DNA of 64,000 nt from positions 310,001-374,000 of the forward strand of contig NZ_CP032543.1 in assembly GCF_003610995.1 (NCBI RefSeq). Reading direction: 5' to 3'. Of this stretch, positions 29,297 to 36,612 are shown piece after piece (position 1 is the stretch's first letter; each line of letters opens with the position of its first letter). The position numbers were made by a program, and so were the translations under genes. The notes under the pieces were generated by a model. That model was not told the DNA's origin and searched no databases. It saw nothing but the letters and a program-made list of their open reading frames with translations. Origin of the DNA: Streptomyces griseus subsp. griseus. Its GTDB lineage: Bacteria > Actinomycetota > Actinomycetes > Streptomycetales > Streptomycetaceae.

Positions 29297-30351
29297 GCGC
29301 TCTTGAACTTTCCTCGCCACACCAGGACCGCGAAGAACGGGGCGCCGACGAGGGCGACCACGACACCCGGTTCCAGCTCACCGGGCCGCACCACCAGGCG
29401 CCCCACGATGTCGCAGACCAGCAGGATGACGGCGCCGAGCAGACCCGCGTACGGCACCAGCCAGCGGTAGTCGGGGCCCGTCAGATACCGGGCCACATGG
29501 GCGACCATGAGCCCGAGGAAGGCGATGGGACCGCACGCCGCCGTGGCCGCCCCCGCCAGCAGGGTGATGGCGACGATGCCGATGGCCCGGCTCAGCACGA
29601 TGTTCACGCCCAGCCCCCGCGCCACGTCGTCGCCCAGATTCAGCAGGTTGAGGGAGGGCAGGGCGCTCAGGGCCAGGAGGAGCCCGACGCCGATGAACCC
29701 GGTCACCGGCCAGATGACGTCGAACCCCACCCCGGCCACCGAGCCCGCGTTCCAGAACCGCAGCGCGTTCAGCGACTTCTGGTCGGTCAGGGCGACCGCG
29801 GTGGTCATCGCCATGAGGAAGACCGTGATGCCCTGCCCGGCCAGGGCGAGCGTCAGCGGATTGCCCGCTCCCCTGCCGATGCTCGCCAGCCCGAAGACGA
29901 CGACGCCGGCGAGAGCCGCCCCCACGAAGGCGAACCAGACGTACTGGAAGGGGTCGGTGAACCCGAACACGGCGATCACCGTCACCACCGCGAACGAGGC
30001 CCCGCTGTTCACCCCCAACAGCCCGGTGTCGGCGATGGGGTTACGGGTGTACCCCTGGATCAGCGCTCCGCCGACGCCCAGGGCGATGCCCGCCACGATC
30101 GCGAGGACCGTACGGGGGACCCGGACCGTCTGCACGATGAGCCGTATCTCGGTGAGCCGTTGGTCGGGGTCCGGCGACGCGAACAACCCGTGCCAGACCT
30201 CGCCGGGGCTGAGCGCACGGGCTCCCACCGCCAACGACAGGGTCGCTGCGAGCGCGAGAAGCGCCACCAGCGTGCCCAGCCCCACAAGCCGCCCGCGGCG
30301 GACCTCTGTCGCACCCCTGGTCACGGGGCGCTCAACTGCAGTCGTGCTCAT
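29293..30351 (-). CDS. cchC: Ferric-siderophore importer permease (CchC, FecCD family)
   Basis: 352-residue FecCD-type permease and partner of CchD. Typical stretches are RVPRTVLAIVAGIALGVGGA, IQGYTRNPIADTGLLGVNSGA and LGDDVARGLGVN. No iron box is seen in the 86 bp between it and cchB. Either it is co-transcribed with cchB past the hairpin at 30399-30432, or it uses an unrecognised promoter. Confidence 0.92.
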   Translation of the reverse strand: MSTTAVERPVTRGATEVRRGRLVGLGTLVALLALAATLSLAVGARALSPGEVWHGLFASPDPDQRLTEIRLIVQTVRVPRTVLAIVAGIALGVGGALIQGYTRNPIADTGLLGVNSGASFAVVTVIAVFGFTDPFQYVWFAFVGAALAGVVVFGLASIGRGAGNPLTLALAGQGITVFLMAMTTAVALTDQKSLNALRFWNAGSVAGVGFDVIWPVTGFIGVGLLLALSALPSLNLLNLGDDVARGLGVNIVLSRAIGIVAITLLAGAATAACGPIAFLGLMVAHVARYLTGPDYRWLVPYAGLLGAVILLVCDIVGRLVVRPGELEPGVVVALVGAPFFAVLVWRGKFKSA

Positions 30352-30398
30352 ATGGACGTACGTTATCCCTACTGATCACCGGGACGTCATGGTCCGGC

Positions 30399-30432
30399 GT
30401 GAGGGCGCGCCCGTCTCCGGGGACGCCCTCAC
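30399..30432 (-). terminator. Hairpin between cchB and cchC
   Basis: GTGAGGGCG (30399-30407) pairs with CGCCCTCAC (30424-30432) over a 16-base loop just after the cchB stop. It may attenuate rather than end the transcript, because cchC lacks an obvious iron box of its own. Confidence 0.4.
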
Positions 30433-30437
30433 GGCCC

Positions 30438-31793
30438 TCAGGCGACGGCGCTGCCGGTGCCGTCGGTGACCGGGCGCGCCTCGTCGGAGGTGGACTTGAC
30501 GCTCCGGTCCAGCAGGGAGTCCAGGATCTCGCCGACCCGTATCGCGGTGTTGGAGAGCAGGGACGTGGTGATGCCGTGCGTGTGCTCCGTACCGCCCTGA
30601 AGATAGATTCCGCAGTTCAGGGCGGGGTCGGTGGCGATCCGGTAGTCGCGCTCGACCCGGACGCGGCCCTCGTCGTCCAGCAGGCAGCGGTCGGCGACCT
30701 CGCCGAGGAGGCCCAGCGGGTCGGCGGGGCTGTAGCCGGTGGCGAACACCACGATGTCGGCGTCCAGCGGGGTCTCCTCACTGGTGACGAGGGATTTCAC
30801 GGTGGTACGGACGCTGTCGGGCCGCTCCTCGACCTCGGTGACCCGGGAGACGTTGAGGAAGCGCAGCCGTTCGGTGCCGAGCACCTTCTCCCGGTACATC
30901 TGCCGGTACAGGTCGTCGATCAGGTCGATGTCCACCACGGAGTAGTTGGTGTTCCCGTGATAGGCCATCAGTTTGTTCTTGACGCTGTCGGGTGCGGCGA
31001 AGAACTCGTCCACGGCGCCCGGGTCGAAGATCCGGTTGGCGAAGCTGCTGTCGTCGGCGGGGCTGTAGCCGTACCGGGAGAAGACCGCGCAGACCTCGGC
31101 CTCGGGGAAACGGCGGTGCAGGTAGGCGACGTTCTCGGCGGCGCTCTGTCCGGCGCCCACGACGACGAACCGCGAGGGCGAGGTGCCCTCCAGGCCGTCG
31201 ACCTTGCGCAGCAGATCGGAGTTGTGCCAGACGCGGTCGCCGCGCTGTACGCCTTCCGGCAGGATCGGGCGCAGCCCGGTGCCGATGACGAGGTTGCGGG
31301 CGCGGTGCACTTCGAGGCCGCCGCCCGACCGGACGGTGACGTCCAGGTACTCCACGGTGCCGTCGTGGACGAAGGGCGTCACGGAGACGACCTCGTGTCC
31401 GTAGGAGACCATGTCGTCGACCTTGGCCGCCGCCCACTCGAAGTAGTCGTGGAACTCCACGCGCAGCGGGAAGAGGTTCTTGTGGTTGATGAAGTCGATC
31501 AACCGGTTCTTGCTCTGCAGATAGCAGAGGAAGCTGTACTCGCTCGCCGGGTTACGGAGGGTCACCAGGTCCTTGAGGAACGACACTTGCATCGTGGCGT
31601 CGTCGATCAGCATGCCGCGGTGCCAGCCGAAGCTCTGCTGCTGCTCGAAGAAGTGAGCGGTGACCGACTCCTGCCCGCCGACGCGTGTGTTGTGCTCTCT
31701 GAGCGCGATCGCCATGGCCACGTTGGAGGGACCGAAGCCGATCCCGATGAGGTCATGGATCAGTGGTGCGTCGCCAGGATGAACCTGTGACAT
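30438..31793 (-). CDS. cchB: L-ornithine N5-monooxygenase (CchB)
   Basis: 451-residue flavin-dependent N-hydroxylating monooxygenase of the PvdA/SidA family. It converts L-ornithine to N5-hydroxyornithine, the precursor of both hydroxamate residues of the siderophore. The FAD site GIGFGPSN is near residue 18, the NADPH site VVGAGQSAAE at about 210, and the family motif DIVVFATGYSP near 355. It has a strong iron box upstream. In S. coelicolor the formyltransferase cchA lies next to this gene. Here the next gene is an unrelated regulator on the opposite strand. Confidence 0.93.
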   Translation of the reverse strand: MSQVHPGDAPLIHDLIGIGFGPSNVAMAIALREHNTRVGGQESVTAHFFEQQQSFGWHRGMLIDDATMQVSFLKDLVTLRNPASEYSFLCYLQSKNRLIDFINHKNLFPLRVEFHDYFEWAAAKVDDMVSYGHEVVSVTPFVHDGTVEYLDVTVRSGGGLEVHRARNLVIGTGLRPILPEGVQRGDRVWHNSDLLRKVDGLEGTSPSRFVVVGAGQSAAENVAYLHRRFPEAEVCAVFSRYGYSPADDSSFANRIFDPGAVDEFFAAPDSVKNKLMAYHGNTNYSVVDIDLIDDLYRQMYREKVLGTERLRFLNVSRVTEVEERPDSVRTTVKSLVTSEETPLDADIVVFATGYSPADPLGLLGEVADRCLLDDEGRVRVERDYRIATDPALNCGIYLQGGTEHTHGITTSLLSNTAIRVGEILDSLLDRSVKSTSDEARPVTDGTGSAVA

Positions 31794-31879
31794 GTCACTC
31801 CCATCGTGCGGGAAAGCCGCCTGTCAGGCGCCGGGAAGGTACGCGAGATGGGCACGCCGACAGAGCAGCCCAGCCCGAC

Positions 31880-31898
31880 TTAGGTGAGCCTAAGCTAA
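31880..31898 (-). promoter_or_regulatory. Iron box upstream of cchB
   Basis: TTAGGTGAGCCTAAGCTAA matches 16 of 19 positions of the iron-box consensus, the best copy in the window. It lies about 90-105 bp before the cchB start codon, within the 270-bp gap before the next gene. Confidence 0.8.
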
Positions 31899-32064
31899 TC
31901 CGATCGAGGATGTCGATAGGGCAAAGCGGATATCGCCGCCCTGACGAGCTGTCAATTAACGCAGCAACCTGCCCTGTTGTCGGCCGTGGTGGGCCATGTG
32001 TCACGTATTGTGACGGCAGCGGGTGAGGCCATGGTTCCGGTCCCCCTTGGCCTAGAGTGCGGGG

Positions 32065-32484
32065 GTGCCTTCGTACAGCATTGGCCAGGCCGCAGAGCTG
32101 CTGGCCGTCAGTCCGGAAACCGTTCGCCGATGGGCGGACGGCGGTCACCTCGCGATGGACCGGGGCGGCTCGGGGAACCGGCTGATCGACGGCGTCAGCC
32201 TGGCGGGCTTCGCCACGGAGCGCGCCGCGGGCCTGCACCCGGTGCCCGGCGGCGGGGCGCTGACCTCCGTGCGGAACTCCTTCGCCGGGATCGTCACCGC
32301 CGTCACGATGGACGACATCGTGGCCCAGGTGGAGATCCAGTCGGGCCCGCACCGGCTGGTGTCGCTGATCAGCCGCGAGTCCGTGGAGGAACTCGGTCTC
32401 GAAGTGGGCGTCCTGGCGACGGCCCGGGTGAAGTCGACCAACGTGCACATCGACCGCCCCGGGAGCCAGCCCCGGGAGCGCTGA
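32065..32484 (+). CDS. MerR-type HTH / molybdate-binding (TOBE) protein
   Basis: 139-residue protein with an N-terminal MerR/excisionase-like helix-turn-helix (YSIGQAAELLAVSPETVRRWADGG) and a C-terminal molybdopterin-binding/TOBE domain at about 70-130 (SVRNSFAGIVTAV, VEIQSGPHRLVSLIS, LGLEVGVLATARVKSTNVHI). It probably senses molybdate or tungstate and regulates molybdenum transport or use, as ModE-like proteins do. The start is a GTG. It sits beside a small molybdopterin-fold protein, which supports a molybdenum theme. The targets are not visible. Confidence 0.82.
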   Translation: MPSYSIGQAAELLAVSPETVRRWADGGHLAMDRGGSGNRLIDGVSLAGFATERAAGLHPVPGGGALTSVRNSFAGIVTAVTMDDIVAQVEIQSGPHRLVSLISRESVEELGLEVGVLATARVKSTNVHIDRPGSQPRER

Positions 32485-32649
32485 CGCCGACCGTCCCGCA
32501 CACCGGCGGATGGGAGGACGAACCTCGGATAGGGGTCACAGAAGCCAGGCCGGACAACCGCACGGCCTCGCATCCACGGTTCGCCGGCCCGATCGCTGGG
32601 CATACCTCTCTGGCAGCCGACCCACGGGCCGTCCGGATGGGGGATCACC

Positions 32650-33132
32650 ATGAGCCGACTCGGTGCGCCACGCCGCGCCCCTGCCGCACAGCTCGCGTCT
32701 CTGGCCCTGCTCGGGGACGTCGGCCGTCCCGCCACCCTGACGGTGCGTGACCTGCGGGACGGATGGCAGCAGCACCGGGCGGAGGTCGTCTTCGACTGCG
32801 CCACCAGCGGGCCGCAGCGGCATGTGTTCGAGGGACCTCTGCTGCGCGAGGTCGCTCTCGCCTCGCAGCCGCTCTTCGACACCCGCCGGCGCAAGGACCG
32901 CTCCCGGTTCGCTCTGGCGGTCTCCGGCGGCGACGGGCACCACACCGTCCTGGCCTGGGCGGAGATCGACGCCGATTTCGGCGACGCCCCCGTCCTCCTG
33001 GCCACCCGGCTGGACGACGAGGGCCTGGACGCGGCCGGCAGCCAGCTGGTGGTGCCGGTAGACCGGTGCGGGGCGCGTTACATCAGCGCCATCAACCGGG
33101 TCTGGGTCGGCGCCTGGCCGGGGGCGCGGTAG
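32650..33132 (+). CDS. Molybdopterin-dependent oxidoreductase-like domain protein
   Basis: 160-residue protein resembling a stripped-down sulfite-oxidase molybdopterin-binding domain: VRDLRDGWQQHRAEVVFDCATSG, FEGPLLREVALASQP, DGHHTVLAWAEIDADFGDAPVLLATR, LVVPVDRCGARYISAINRVWVG. It is much shorter than catalytic members and shows no obvious cofactor cysteine of the sulfite-oxidase type, so activity is doubtful. It is probably functionally linked to the molybdate-sensing gene directly upstream. No signal peptide is evident. Confidence 0.6.
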   Translation: MSRLGAPRRAPAAQLASLALLGDVGRPATLTVRDLRDGWQQHRAEVVFDCATSGPQRHVFEGPLLREVALASQPLFDTRRRKDRSRFALAVSGGDGHHTVLAWAEIDADFGDAPVLLATRLDDEGLDAAGSQLVVPVDRCGARYISAINRVWVGAWPGAR

Positions 33133-33384
33133 CCGGCGAGGTCAGGTCCGGACCGGGATCACCGGCCTCGCCGCCGGGCCGCGGTGACACCACGCCCGTT
33201 CAGGAGGTGACGCGTGGGGCCGACCGGACACCAGCCGATCCGCGTGCCGGTCGGGAAAGGCTCCGAGCGGCCGAAGAGCCGGTCGTCGCACCGCGAGGTG
33301 CTGGCCCCCGGTCCGCCTTGGCCGGGCTGTGCGGAAGCGCGGGGCGTCCGCCCGGAGTTCGGTGTCGCGTCTCCGTGACCGGCG

Positions 33385-33803
33385 TCAGGCGAGGTCGAGC
33401 AACTGCTCGCAGAAGCCGCCGAACCCGCGCCGCCTCTCCACGAAGTGCGGTTCCAGGATCCAGTGGCAGACCCGGCCCGCACGGTCGGTGCGGCGCAGCC
33501 GTGTGGTGTTCTCCGGGGTGATGCAGGACTCCGCCTTCGCGCCGTCATGGGTCTCGTGCGGGAACTCCCCGACGAGGTGCCCGGCGTGCCAGATGCCGAT
33601 CTCCCACCCGGCCTCGGCCGCCAGCCGTTCGACTTCGGCGAAGAGCCTCTTGCCGGTGATGCCCGGATCGGCCTGGAGTACGGCGCGCCCGGCGTCGAAA
33701 CGCGGGGCAGGTCCTGGAGCAGGCGGGGCTTGTCCGGGTCGTCGCCGAAGACGTAGGTGCGGCAGAAGTCGGCGTCGTGGCGGCGGTATTCGGCATAGCC
33801 CAC
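33385..33803 (-). pseudogene. M24-type metallopeptidase fragment, frameshifted
   Basis: The start at GTG 33803 has a good GAGGGAG site and reads VGYAEYRRHDADFCRTYVFG...QDLPR, then goes out of frame at about 33698-33700. The second frame continues FDAGRAVLQADPGITGKRLFAEVERLAAEAG, HLVGEFPHE and VCHWILEPHFVERRRG to 33385. One extra T in the TTT run restores about 139 residues. Even repaired it resembles only the C-terminal part of a Xaa-Pro-aminopeptidase-like M24 domain, far below the normal length of about 400. It may be a remnant or a small family I do not know. Confidence 0.6.
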
Positions 33804-33865
33804 GGGGACACTCCCTCAAGAACTGGAAACCCGACGTCTGCGGACCGTACGCCGCAGCCACCCGG

Positions 33866-33902
33866 CACCCGCCCTGGCCAGGGACCCCCGCCAGGGCGGG
33901 TG
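33866..33902. promoter_or_regulatory. 13-bp inverted repeat in the dhaK leader region
   Basis: CACCCGCCCTGGC (33866-33878) and GCCAGGGCGGGTG (33890-33902) form a perfect dyad with an 11-base spacer. It ends about 20 bp before the dhaK ATG and lies between divergent genes, so it is either an operator or a leader hairpin controlling dhaKLM. Confidence 0.45.
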
Positions 33903-33921
33903 GACCGACAAGGAGACAGCC

Positions 33922-34914
33922 ATGAAGATGCTCATCAACGTCCCCGAGACCGTCGTCGCCGACGCCCTGCGGGGTATGGCCGCCGCCCACCCCGAACTGA
34001 CCGTCGATGTGGAGAACCGGGTCGTCGTACGGCGGGACGCGCCGGTGGCCGGGAAGGTGGCGCTCGTCTCCGGGGGCGGGTCGGGGCACGAGCCGTTGCA
34101 CGCCGGGTTCGTCGGGCCCGGGATGCTGTCGGCCGCCTGTCCCGGGGAGGTGTTCACCTCGCCGGTGCCGGACCAGATGGTGCGGGCGGCAGCGGCGGTG
34201 GACAGCGGGGCGGGGGTGCTCTTCGTCGTCAAGAACTACACCGGTGACGTGCTGAACTTCGAGATGGCCGCCGAGCTCGCCGACGACGAGGGCATCCAGG
34301 TCGCCCAGGTCGTGGTCGACGACGACGTGGCGGTGAGCGACAGCACCTTCACGGCCGGGCGGCGCGGCACGGGGGCGACGCTCTTCGTCGAGAAGATCGC
34401 GGGGGCCGCCGCCGACGAGGGCGCACCCCTGGAGCGGGTGGCCTCGCTGGCCCGGCAGGTGAACGGCTCCTCGCGGAGCTTCGGGGTGGCCCTCAGCGCG
34501 GTCACCACCCCGGCGAAGGGCAGCCCGACCTTCGATCTGCCCACCGGTGAGCTGGAGTTGGGCATCGGCATCCACGGCGAGCCGGGACGCGAGCGGCGGC
34601 CGATGATGACCTCGGGCGAGATCGCCGACTTCGCGGTGCACGCGGTGCTGGAGGACCTCCGGCCGACCGGACCCGTGCTGGCGCTGGTCAACGGGATGGG
34701 GGCGACACCGCTGCTGGAGCTGTACGGGTTCAACGCCGAGGTCCAGCGGGTGCTCTCCGAACGGGGTGTGCCGGTGGCCCGTACGCTCGTGGGGAACTAC
34801 GTGACCTCACTCGACATGGCAGGCTGCTCGGTGACGCTGTGCCAGGTAGACGAGGAGCTGCTGCGGCTGTGGGACGCGCCCGTGGAGACTCCCGCGCTCC
34901 GCTGGGGCCGTTGA
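33922..34914 (+). CDS. dhaK: Dihydroxyacetone kinase subunit DhaK
   Basis: 330-residue subunit that binds dihydroxyacetone covalently. Recognisable segments are VALVSGGGSGHEPLHAGFVG, VLFVVKNYTGDVLNFEMA, and ELGIGIHGEPGRER with the hemiaminal-forming histidine. Length matches the family. It is the first gene of a three-gene operon with dhaL and dhaM. Together they phosphorylate dihydroxyacetone using phosphoenolpyruvate via the PTS, feeding glycolysis. AAGGAGAC precedes the ATG. Confidence 0.95.
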   Translation: MKMLINVPETVVADALRGMAAAHPELTVDVENRVVVRRDAPVAGKVALVSGGGSGHEPLHAGFVGPGMLSAACPGEVFTSPVPDQMVRAAAAVDSGAGVLFVVKNYTGDVLNFEMAAELADDEGIQVAQVVVDDDVAVSDSTFTAGRRGTGATLFVEKIAGAAADEGAPLERVASLARQVNGSSRSFGVALSAVTTPAKGSPTFDLPTGELELGIGIHGEPGRERRPMMTSGEIADFAVHAVLEDLRPTGPVLALVNGMGATPLLELYGFNAEVQRVLSERGVPVARTLVGNYVTSLDMAGCSVTLCQVDEELLRLWDAPVETPALRWGR

Positions 34915-34977
34915 GTTCCCGCGCCGACCGTACTCGTACGAACCGGGCCGGGCAGGCCCCGGGGAACAGGAGATCAT

Positions 34978-35592
34978 GTGCTGGACGCCGACTTCTTCCG
35001 CCGTTGGATGATGGCCGCCGCGGCCGCCGTGGACCGTGAGGCGGACCGACTGACCGAACTGGACTCGGCGATCGGGGACGCCGACCACGGCAGCAACCTC
35101 CGGCGCGGTTTCGCGGCGGTGACGGCCGTGGTGGAGAAGGACGCGCCCGCGACCCCGGGCGCGGTGCTGACCCTGGCGGGGCGGCAGCTGATCTCCACCG
35201 TCGGCGGGGCGTCCGGGCCGCTGTACGGGACGCTGCTGCGCCGTACGGGCAAGGCGCTGGGCGAGGAGGCCGAGGTGACGCGGGACCAGCTCGCCCAGGC
35301 GTTCGCCGCGGGTGTCGCGGCGGTGGGGCAGCTCGGCGGGGCGCAGGCCGGGGACAAGACGATGCTGGACGCGCTGCTGCCTGCGGCGGAGGCGCTGGCC
35401 TCGTCGTTCCGGGGTGCGGTGGACGCGGCCCGCGCGGGCGCCGAGGCCACGGTCCCGTTGCAGGCACGCAAGGGGCGGGCCAGCTATCTCGGCGAGCGCA
35501 GCATCGGCCACCAGGACCCGGGCGCGACCTCGGCGGCCCTGCTGGTCGAGGCCCTGGCCTGCACCGCGGTGGACGGGGGTGCGGAGGCATGA
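34978..35592 (+). CDS. dhaL: Dihydroxyacetone kinase subunit DhaL
   Basis: 204-residue ADP-binding subunit. The Mg-ADP loop AIGDADHGSNLRRGF (about residues 29-43) carries the conserved aspartates; TVGGASGPLYGTLL and DKTMLDALLPA are also typical. In PTS-dependent systems ADP remains bound and is rephosphorylated by DhaM. The start is the GTG at 34978, with AACAGGAG upstream; the ATG overlapping it is out of frame. Its stop overlaps the dhaM start. Confidence 0.95.
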   Translation: MLDADFFRRWMMAAAAAVDREADRLTELDSAIGDADHGSNLRRGFAAVTAVVEKDAPATPGAVLTLAGRQLISTVGGASGPLYGTLLRRTGKALGEEAEVTRDQLAQAFAAGVAAVGQLGGAQAGDKTMLDALLPAAEALASSFRGAVDAARAGAEATVPLQARKGRASYLGERSIGHQDPGATSAALLVEALACTAVDGGAEA

Positions 35593-35999
35593 GCCAGGAG
35601 CCTCAGGTGGGCATCGTGCTGGTCTCGCACAGCGGTCCGGTCGCGGAGTCGGTCGCCGAACTGGCCCGTGACCTCGCCGCCGGGGGCGTGACGGCCCCGG
35701 TCGCGGCGGCGGGCGGGCTGCCGAACGGCGGGCTCGGCACCAGCGCCGAGCTGATCGGCCGGGCCGCCGCCTCGGTGGACCGGGGCGTCGGCGTCGCGGT
35801 CCTCGTCGACCTGGGGAGCGCGGTCCTCACGGTGAAGGCGATGCTCGCCGAGGGCGACGAACTCCCCGGGAACACCCGGCTGGTCGACGCCCCGTTCGTG
35901 GAGGGCGCGGTCGCCGCCGTGGTGACCGCGTCGTCCGGTGGGGACATCGGCGCGGTGGAGGCGGCGGCCTCGGAGGCGTACGGGTACCGCAAGACGTAG
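35589..35999 (+). CDS. dhaM: Dihydroxyacetone kinase phosphotransfer subunit DhaM (EIIA-like)
   Basis: 136-residue EIIA-mannose-like domain. The phosphorylatable histidine is in GIVLVSHSGPVAESV, and VLVDLGSAVLTVKAM is typical. It is a single-domain form without fused HPr or EI parts, so general PTS proteins must supply the phosphate. ATGA overlap with dhaL indicates coupling. A hairpin with arms GGGGACGG and CCGTCCCC at 36014-36045 follows. Confidence 0.93.
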   Translation: MSQEPQVGIVLVSHSGPVAESVAELARDLAAGGVTAPVAAAGGLPNGGLGTSAELIGRAAASVDRGVGVAVLVDLGSAVLTVKAMLAEGDELPGNTRLVDAPFVEGAVAAVVTASSGGDIGAVEAAASEAYGYRKT

Positions 36000-36013
36000 T
36001 CGTACGACGGGTG

Positions 36014-36045
36014 GGGACGGTGTCCGCGATGCGGCTCCGTCCCCT
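36014..36045 (+). terminator. Hairpin after dhaM
   Basis: An 8-bp perfect stem with a 16-base loop begins 15 bp after the dhaM stop and ends about 60 bp before the next gene. Confidence 0.4.
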
Positions 36046-36105
36046 TCCGCCTGTGCGGCGCCCGTCGGTTGGCGTGCCGACCGCCGTGATTGCAGACTTG
36101 GCGAC

Positions 36106-36612
36106 ATGTCGGCAGGCAAGCGCAGTGCGGGTCTTCTTCTCTTCCGGACCACGGGCACAGGGGGCGAGCGGGATGTCGAGGTGCTGATCGGGCACATGGG
36201 CGGGCCGTTCTGGGCCGGGCGGGAGGCGGCGGCCTGGTCGGTGCCGAAGGGTGAGTACGGTCCCGACGAGGAACCGGCGGCGGCCGCGCGGCGGGAGTTC
36301 GAGGAGGAGCTGGGGCTGCCGGTGCCGGACGGGGAGTGGCTGCCGCTCGGCAAGTCGCGTCAGCGCAGCGGGAAGACGGTGACCGTGTGGGCGGTGGAGG
36401 CCGAGCTGGATGTGGCCTCCGTGGTGCCGGGGGTGTTCACGGTGGAGTGGCCGCGCGGCTCCGGCGTGCAGCGGGAGTTCCCGGAGATGGACCGGTTCGC
36501 CTGGTGCACGCCGGAGGAGGCCGCCGAGCGGCTGATCGTCGGCCAGCGGGTCTTCGTGGAGCGGCTGCGCGCTCAGGTACGCGGAGAGGCCGCCGCTTCC
36601 CCGGAGGCGTAG
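36106..36612 (+). CDS. Nudix hydrolase
   Basis: 168-residue protein with a complete Nudix box at about 48-70 (GEYGPDEEPAAAARREFEEELG), which binds the metal and pyrophosphate of a nucleoside-diphosphate-linked substrate. The N-terminus SAGLLLFRTTG and the segment WSVPKGEYG are typical of the small diadenosine-polyphosphate-type Nudix proteins. Its end overlaps the 3' end of the convergent ABC-F gene by about 40 bp. The substrate cannot be deduced. Confidence 0.88.
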   Translation: MSAGKRSAGLLLFRTTGTGGERDVEVLIGHMGGPFWAGREAAAWSVPKGEYGPDEEPAAAARREFEEELGLPVPDGEWLPLGKSRQRSGKTVTVWAVEAELDVASVVPGVFTVEWPRGSGVQREFPEMDRFAWCTPEEAAERLIVGQRVFVERLRAQVRGEAAASPEA

